Source: Heterotrichella gracilis
Lineage: Eukaryota > Sar > Xanthophyceae > Tribonematales > Xanthonemataceae
Assembly (NCBI GenBank): GCA_032358255.1
Contig: JAULBX010008883.1
Span: 293,793-357,792, forward strand
DNA: 64,000 nucleotides
Direction: 5' to 3'
The notes under the pieces were generated by a model. It had not been told where the DNA came from. It was given only the letters and a program-made list of their open reading frames with translations, and ran no database searches. Each line of letters starts with the position of its first letter. Positions within the stretch are counted from its first letter, which is position 1. Made by a program: the position numbers and the translations under genes. Shown here piece after piece: positions 59,690 through 64,000 of this stretch.

Positions 59690-60300
59690 CTTGCACCTGC
59701 CCAACTAGTCTGGCACCGTGCCATTGTCACCGCCTCCCCCCAGTGCAACTCCACCACCACGGTCTCCTTCACCATGAAGGGGCGCATCCTGCACAGAGCG
59801 AAATTGGACGACAGGGTCCCCGCCTCTAGAGCTGTCACCATGCTGCTGCTGTTGCGTTGCCTCTGCTGCAGCTGGGGAGCATGATCCTTGCTGTGCGCCG
59901 CAAGGACGTCGGGGCGCTTTATGAATGGGGCGCCATGTGCCCAGCGCCGCAGCACCATGGCGGCAGCGTAGCGGCAGCGGCAGCGCAGCGGCGCATTGAC
60001 AGGGTGACTTGGGTCACTTCATTTGTGTGACTATTGAGGAGCCATCATCTAAGATGTCTGCTTGCCAACGAGGCGTGCAGGATACCTGCAAGAATTTTGG
60101 TATCACTCATCCAAGGTAGATTAGAACCACGTCTGTGTTTATGATCAGGAGTTTGGTATTAGGGTCAACGGAAATGTGTGCGTGGCAAGTGAAGTTCACC
60201 ACACCCATTGTTACTCCAGTTCTGGCCAAGGGCGATATTGGGCCGCACCTGAAGTCGCATTCATCAACCTCGCGCCCAGCCCAAGTATTATGCAGCACCT
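59690..60300 (-). pseudogene. Degenerate copy of the 3' end of the LRR gene
   Basis: Translates in part to KDHAPQLQQRQ, RPFMVKETVVVELHWGEAVT and EVDECDFRCG. These are close to KDHAPQDQQGQ, RPFMVKETVVVDLYWGEAVT and EVDECDFRCV in the intact gene at 61939-62610. Five extra bases before the stop shift the frame, and the exon start differs. No upstream repeat exons accompany it, so it is a truncated duplicate. Confidence 0.8.
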
Positions 60301-60633
60301 CTGCCTGTCCTCCTTGGGCTATACTTGCATCAAGCCGGTGGTTGTCAGGAGTGGGTCCCTCCACTCAAAGCTGCGTCATCCCCCAAAGATTCAAGCCTGC
60401 AGCAGACAACTTTCCTCAAACTTTGTACGGTACAACCAAGGACTATCTGTATCCACTGCCTTTGCCGATGTGTTTCAAAATGCGTGAGAATGAGAAGTCA
60501 AGAGCTACAAGATATCCAGGCGCAGTTGTCAGTTTGCCCACCTGCAAGGAAGCAGCAGGCCTCACAAAGCCAAGCAAAAGTGCAAAGCTACAAAGCCAAA
60601 ACACCTTCCCCACCTCCCAGCGTATGTACCTAT

Positions 60634-61208
60634 TTAATGAAGTGATGAGAAATACACGCCCAACCACAGCATGACCAAATAACCGCCGAGATACATAACC
60701 CCCGACAAACACATGTCCAGAAAGATGACCCAGTTTGGCGAAGGAGACCACTTTGGGAAACCCTGCAAGCCACAGTATTCCCTTGTCACTGTCAAGGAGC
60801 AGAACCCAGCTGAAAGCTGAGTGAACAGAGTAGACGTACCTCCCATGCCTTCCAACCCATCCATCCCTTCGGCGAAGGGTCCAAGGGAGTGGCCTGCAGG
60901 CAGCACCGTTGAGTGAGCTTGCTGCAGCCATACAACGAAGGGTGGATATGGTTCTGGAGTCGCACCTCTTCATCCTTGCCAAGGAATTGCTGACCGTTGA
61001 AGTCCTCAGGTGGCCGTGCGTTGGGCGCTGATGCACCCACCACCACGGTCCTCGCATAACAAACAAGCCCGTCCCTTTTCGTGAAGTTGCTGGCACCACC
61101 CCACGGTTGCCTGCTGCCACGAAGGGACAAACAATGCCTACACGTCGCACGGATATTGCTTGAGACTGGCACGGTTCTCGGCCCCAACACAGCCGTGGAA
61201 ACCTGCAT
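60634..61208 (-). CDS. Small plastid-targeted membrane protein, family unknown
   Basis: Two exons (60840-61208, 123 codons; 60634-60762, 43 codons) join in phase 0 at a gtacgt donor and give 165 residues. The N-terminus MQVSTAVLGPRTVPVSSN is serine/arginine-rich and acid-free, like a chloroplast transit peptide. A middle part reads ARPPEDFNGQQFLGKDEEVR. The C-terminus has one hydrophobic helix (WVIFLDMCLSGVMYLGGYLV) and ends FSSLH. Size and layout resemble small subunits of thylakoid complexes, but I do not recognise it. It lies between the duplicated LRR fragments. Confidence 0.65.
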
Positions 61209-61938
61209 GCTGTACTCTCTCTAGTGATGTACAAGAAAAGGTGGGTTGAGAAGGCGTGGCTCTCGACTAGATAGCAACTGGCTGTGGCTTTGAGTGCTGT
61301 TTGGTGGGCATTTGGTTGCCACGTTTGATTATATTGGTTTCGGCTTCAGCAATATCGCGGACTGGTGTTTCCTCCTCGGTAGGTTTCATATGCATGCATG
61401 CATCTGCTTGGTTGATTGCACCCCAACCTACGGTTTTGCCGCGTTACGACCGAGAGATAAGCATAGAACGCACAGAACAAACACCAAAATGTGCAGACTA
61501 GTGTGCAGGATGGCAGGAGGTAGGCACATGTTTGTGTTTAGGGTTAAGCTAAACCCTAAAGGGTATAACGCACAGCTTGAGGTGCAAATGTGCATGCCAT
61601 CGGATACGGCATGGTGCGCACGCGCAGTGTGCGGGCATCCGGTAGTGCGGCGCAGCCAGTGCACATCAAAAGGGTGGCGTGGGTCACAGCATGCCTGTGG
61701 CTATTGAGCAACTCATCCACAACGTCGCCATGCCACTCGGGCGTGCAACTTTTCAATACCTAGATACTTGAGCTATAGGCCAGCAACGTACCAACATGCA
61801 CACAACCGTTACACGATAGGAAATGGATGATGCACATCACACTACGCCGTGTGAATATATTCTGCAGGACACAATATTTAGATTAAAAATAGATGTTTTT
61901 AGAATAAACAAACACCATGGCAGGTTGCACCTGCCCAA
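61209..61938. other. Intergenic region with a third LRR-gene fragment
   Basis: Bases 61555-61710 resemble 62235-62375 (shared blocks around ggtagtgcggcgca / gctagtgcggcgca and ggcgtgggtcac). A telomere-like inverted pair (gggttaagctaaaccct) is at about 61541-61557. An A+T-rich patch is at about 61865-61910. Confidence 0.6.
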
Positions 61939-64000
61939 CTAGTCTGGCACCACTGTCACCGCCTCCCCCCAGTACAAGTCCACCACCACGGTCTCCTTCA
62001 CCATGAAAGGGCGCTTCCTGCACAGAGCGAAACTGGCCGACAGGGTCCCCGCCTCTGGCACCGCACCGGCGCTGGTGCCTTGCCCCTGCTGGTCCTGGGG
62101 AGCATGGTCCTTGCTGTGCGCCGCGAGAATGTCAGGCAGCTGGATGAATGGGGCCACATGTGCGCAGCGCTGGACCACCATGGCCGCCAGCAGGCTGTCC
62201 AGGGAGCGGGCCACCCGCCCAGGGCGAACCCGCATGCCCCTGCGGTACAAAGCACAGCTGAAGGTGTGTGCATGTGACATGGCATAGTCCGCATGCGCAG
62301 CGAGCGGGGCATCTGCTAGTGCGGCGCAATGCGCGCACATCAACATAGTGGCGTGGGTCACGGCATGCCACCCAAGTGTACCATACCCACGCGTGCAGGG
62401 TTCCTGCAGGGTATTTACATCGATCCTCCTTTGAAATGAAACCTCGTATGTGTGTACTCAAAAGTTCAGGGTTTAGGGCGATGGTCAATGGAAATGTGTG
62501 CATTGGCATGTGAAATCACCACACCCATTTTACATCATGATCAGTCCCGGCCAAGGGTCGTACGCGGGACGCACCTGAAGTCGCACTCGTCCACCTCACA
62601 CGTGACCAGGGCAGGGCAGTGGGTGGGCAGGGCATCCAGCAGATCAAGGGGCAAGGGGCCACAGTGGCGCACGCGAAGCCGCCGCAGCTGCTTGCAGGCG
62701 TACACCAGCAGCACCACCTGGTCAACCTCCAGGCTGTGGTCACTTTGGCTCTGTCCCTGGGATGCAGCTGTGGATTGTTCCTGTCCCCGGAATGCACCTT
62801 CAGGCTGCTCCAGGGATGGTGTTGTTCCTTGTCCTTGGGATGTAGTTTTGGGCTGGTCGAGGGATGCAGGATGTGTTGCTGGCACGGGAGTCGGGAGCGT
62901 GGGTTTCGCAGCAGCGCCGCAATCGATGAGCGTGAGGGATGTGAGGGTGCTCGCGTGGTGGAGGCGCAGGAAGGGCCACGTGGCGTGTGACAGCTGGCGA
63001 CAGCCTGTGAGCTGCAGGCTGAGCAGTGCAGCCTGCACACAAACAGTGACACTGTCCTGATGGATCGTTTTAGGCAGCCATTCAACCCGTAAAAGGTCAA
63101 AAGGAGCAACACCTCAGTGGCATAAACAGCAACCCAACACCCTGCCAATGGCAGTAGCATACATGTGGGCACCCATCACAGAGCCGGGGCAAATGTTTAT
63201 TGGCAGCATTGCAAGGTGTAGGTTCAGCATACCCTTTCTGGGTGGAGCAGCTTGGCCAAGCCTGCATCAGTGATGGTGATGGCGCTACCCTCAAGTGCAA
63301 AGTGCTGCAGCCGCATGATTGGTCGGCCAGCCGGCACGCCCAGCCCTAATTGGTCGGTGAACGGGCCACTGCACTTGAGCAGCTGGAGGGATGTGAGCTT
63401 GGGACAGTGTGTCATGGCAGCCAGGGCACCTGCATTGGCATCCACGTGGTGCAATGTGAGCACTTGCAGTGGCATGCACATGGAGTAATGTCAGCGTTTG
63501 GATGTGCCCACCAAATCGACAGACGTCGTTGCAGTCGCAAATGCAATTTCCTCCGAGGTGGTGATGGATGCATTGGTAGAGAAAGTGGGGACATTCACAA
63601 AATGCTTGCTTAGTCTGTATACGGTAGCAAGCGGGCGCTGATGTGTGGTTTCTGCTCACATGACAAACACCACTGCGCACCTTCATCCCCCACGGATGCA
63701 AACTCCAGCCTGAGCTCCTGCAGGTGGGGGCATTGCTGCACCACCTGCTGCAAGTGCCAGTCCGACACCTCAGCACCGAGCCCTGCAATGTGGAGCATGC
63801 ATTTCAATTGGAGTTTGCATTCTAAGTTGCTTTCTTGTGTAAAATGTTGACACCATGATACCACCATGATACCAGCAGGGGGTAGTGGAGCAGCTTGCTG
63901 CTATTACCGAGACACTACTTGCTGGGCTGTCGGGGGGGGTTGGGGATTCCACTTGGGAGTGGGAGAAGCTGAAGGCAGGGGTGCAGGAAGCCACTGCACC
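61939..64000 (-). CDS. RNI-like leucine-rich-repeat protein (5' part beyond the window)
   Basis: Exons seen from the 5' side: a proline/serine-rich piece (about 63890-64000), GLGAEVSDWHLQQVVQQC with CPHLQELRLEF (about 63785), VLTLHHVDANAGALAAMTHC with CPKLTSLQLLKCSG (about 63470), and ALLSLQLTGCRQLSH with TLTSLTLIDCGAA (about 63030). A glutamine/serine/proline-rich spacer follows, then QLRRLRVRHCGPLPLDLL and CPALVTCEVDECDFR (about 62590). The last exon ends DLYWGEAVTVVPD with TAG at 61939. Repeats of form CPxLxxLxLxxC are typical of ribonuclease-inhibitor-like/AMN1-type LRR proteins, often substrate receptors. No F-box is visible in this window. Confidence 0.75.

Noticed and set aside
60443-61234. 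263-codon open frame on the minus strand
   Set aside because: It runs through the intron of the better-supported two-exon plastid protein in another frame and shows no domain-like sequence.

Overview
The window is nuclear DNA from a green alga, most likely a trebouxiophyte. Genes are broken by many spliceosomal introns, several products carry plastid or mitochondrial targeting peptides, and plant-lineage photosynthesis proteins are present (an ENH1-type PDZ-rubredoxin, a PSB33-type Rieske-like protein, plastid uL24). Plant/Chlorella-type telomere repeats (TTTAGGG) are scattered inside introns. The species assignment is inference; no rRNA or organelle marker is present.

Layout. 1.4-8.0 kb (+): a long gene resembling the central-pair flagellar protein SPAG17/PF6, with one clear frameshift and one further interruption of the frame. 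9.0-14.6 kb (-): ribonucleotide reductase large subunit in 15 exons. 15.8-19.2 kb (-): GT92-type glycosyltransferase with a signal anchor. 20-22 kb: an unrecognised helical protein (+) and an uncertain ORF (-). 23.1-25.6 kb (+): a plastid protein of unknown function. 26.7-28.3 kb (-): a lipoyl domain fused to a KGD4/MRPS36-type 2-oxoglutarate dehydrogenase tether. 29-30.8 kb (-): ribosomal protein uS7 (RPS5). 31.6-33.9 kb (+): RNFT-type membrane RING ligase. 34.5-37.2 kb (-): ENH1. 37.8-42.5 kb (-): an IQ/coiled-coil protein. 43.1-44.3 kb (+): PSB33/TEF5-like. 44.7-45.9 kb (-): plastid uL24. 47.1-55.3 kb (+): LRR receptor kinase with a repeated C-terminal motif. 56.5-58.7 kb (+): Mn-type cation efflux transporter. 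59.7-64 kb (-): an LRR gene running off the window, with degenerate tandem copies of its 3' end enclosing a small plastid membrane protein gene.

The strongest candidate for something undescribed is the 278-residue lipoyl-KGD4 fusion. All five exons join with matching intron phases. It carries a lipoyl-lysine motif and both conserved ends of the E1-E3 tether, but no acyltransferase catalytic domain. Other notable structures are two exon starts duplicated around telomere-like repeats, two adjacent introns sharing about 95 bp at their 5' ends, three GC-AG introns, and a triplicated acidic-plus-proline motif in the receptor-kinase tail.

Exon boundaries were read by eye from splice sites and frame continuity. 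Spans marked as CDS run from start to stop codon and include introns.
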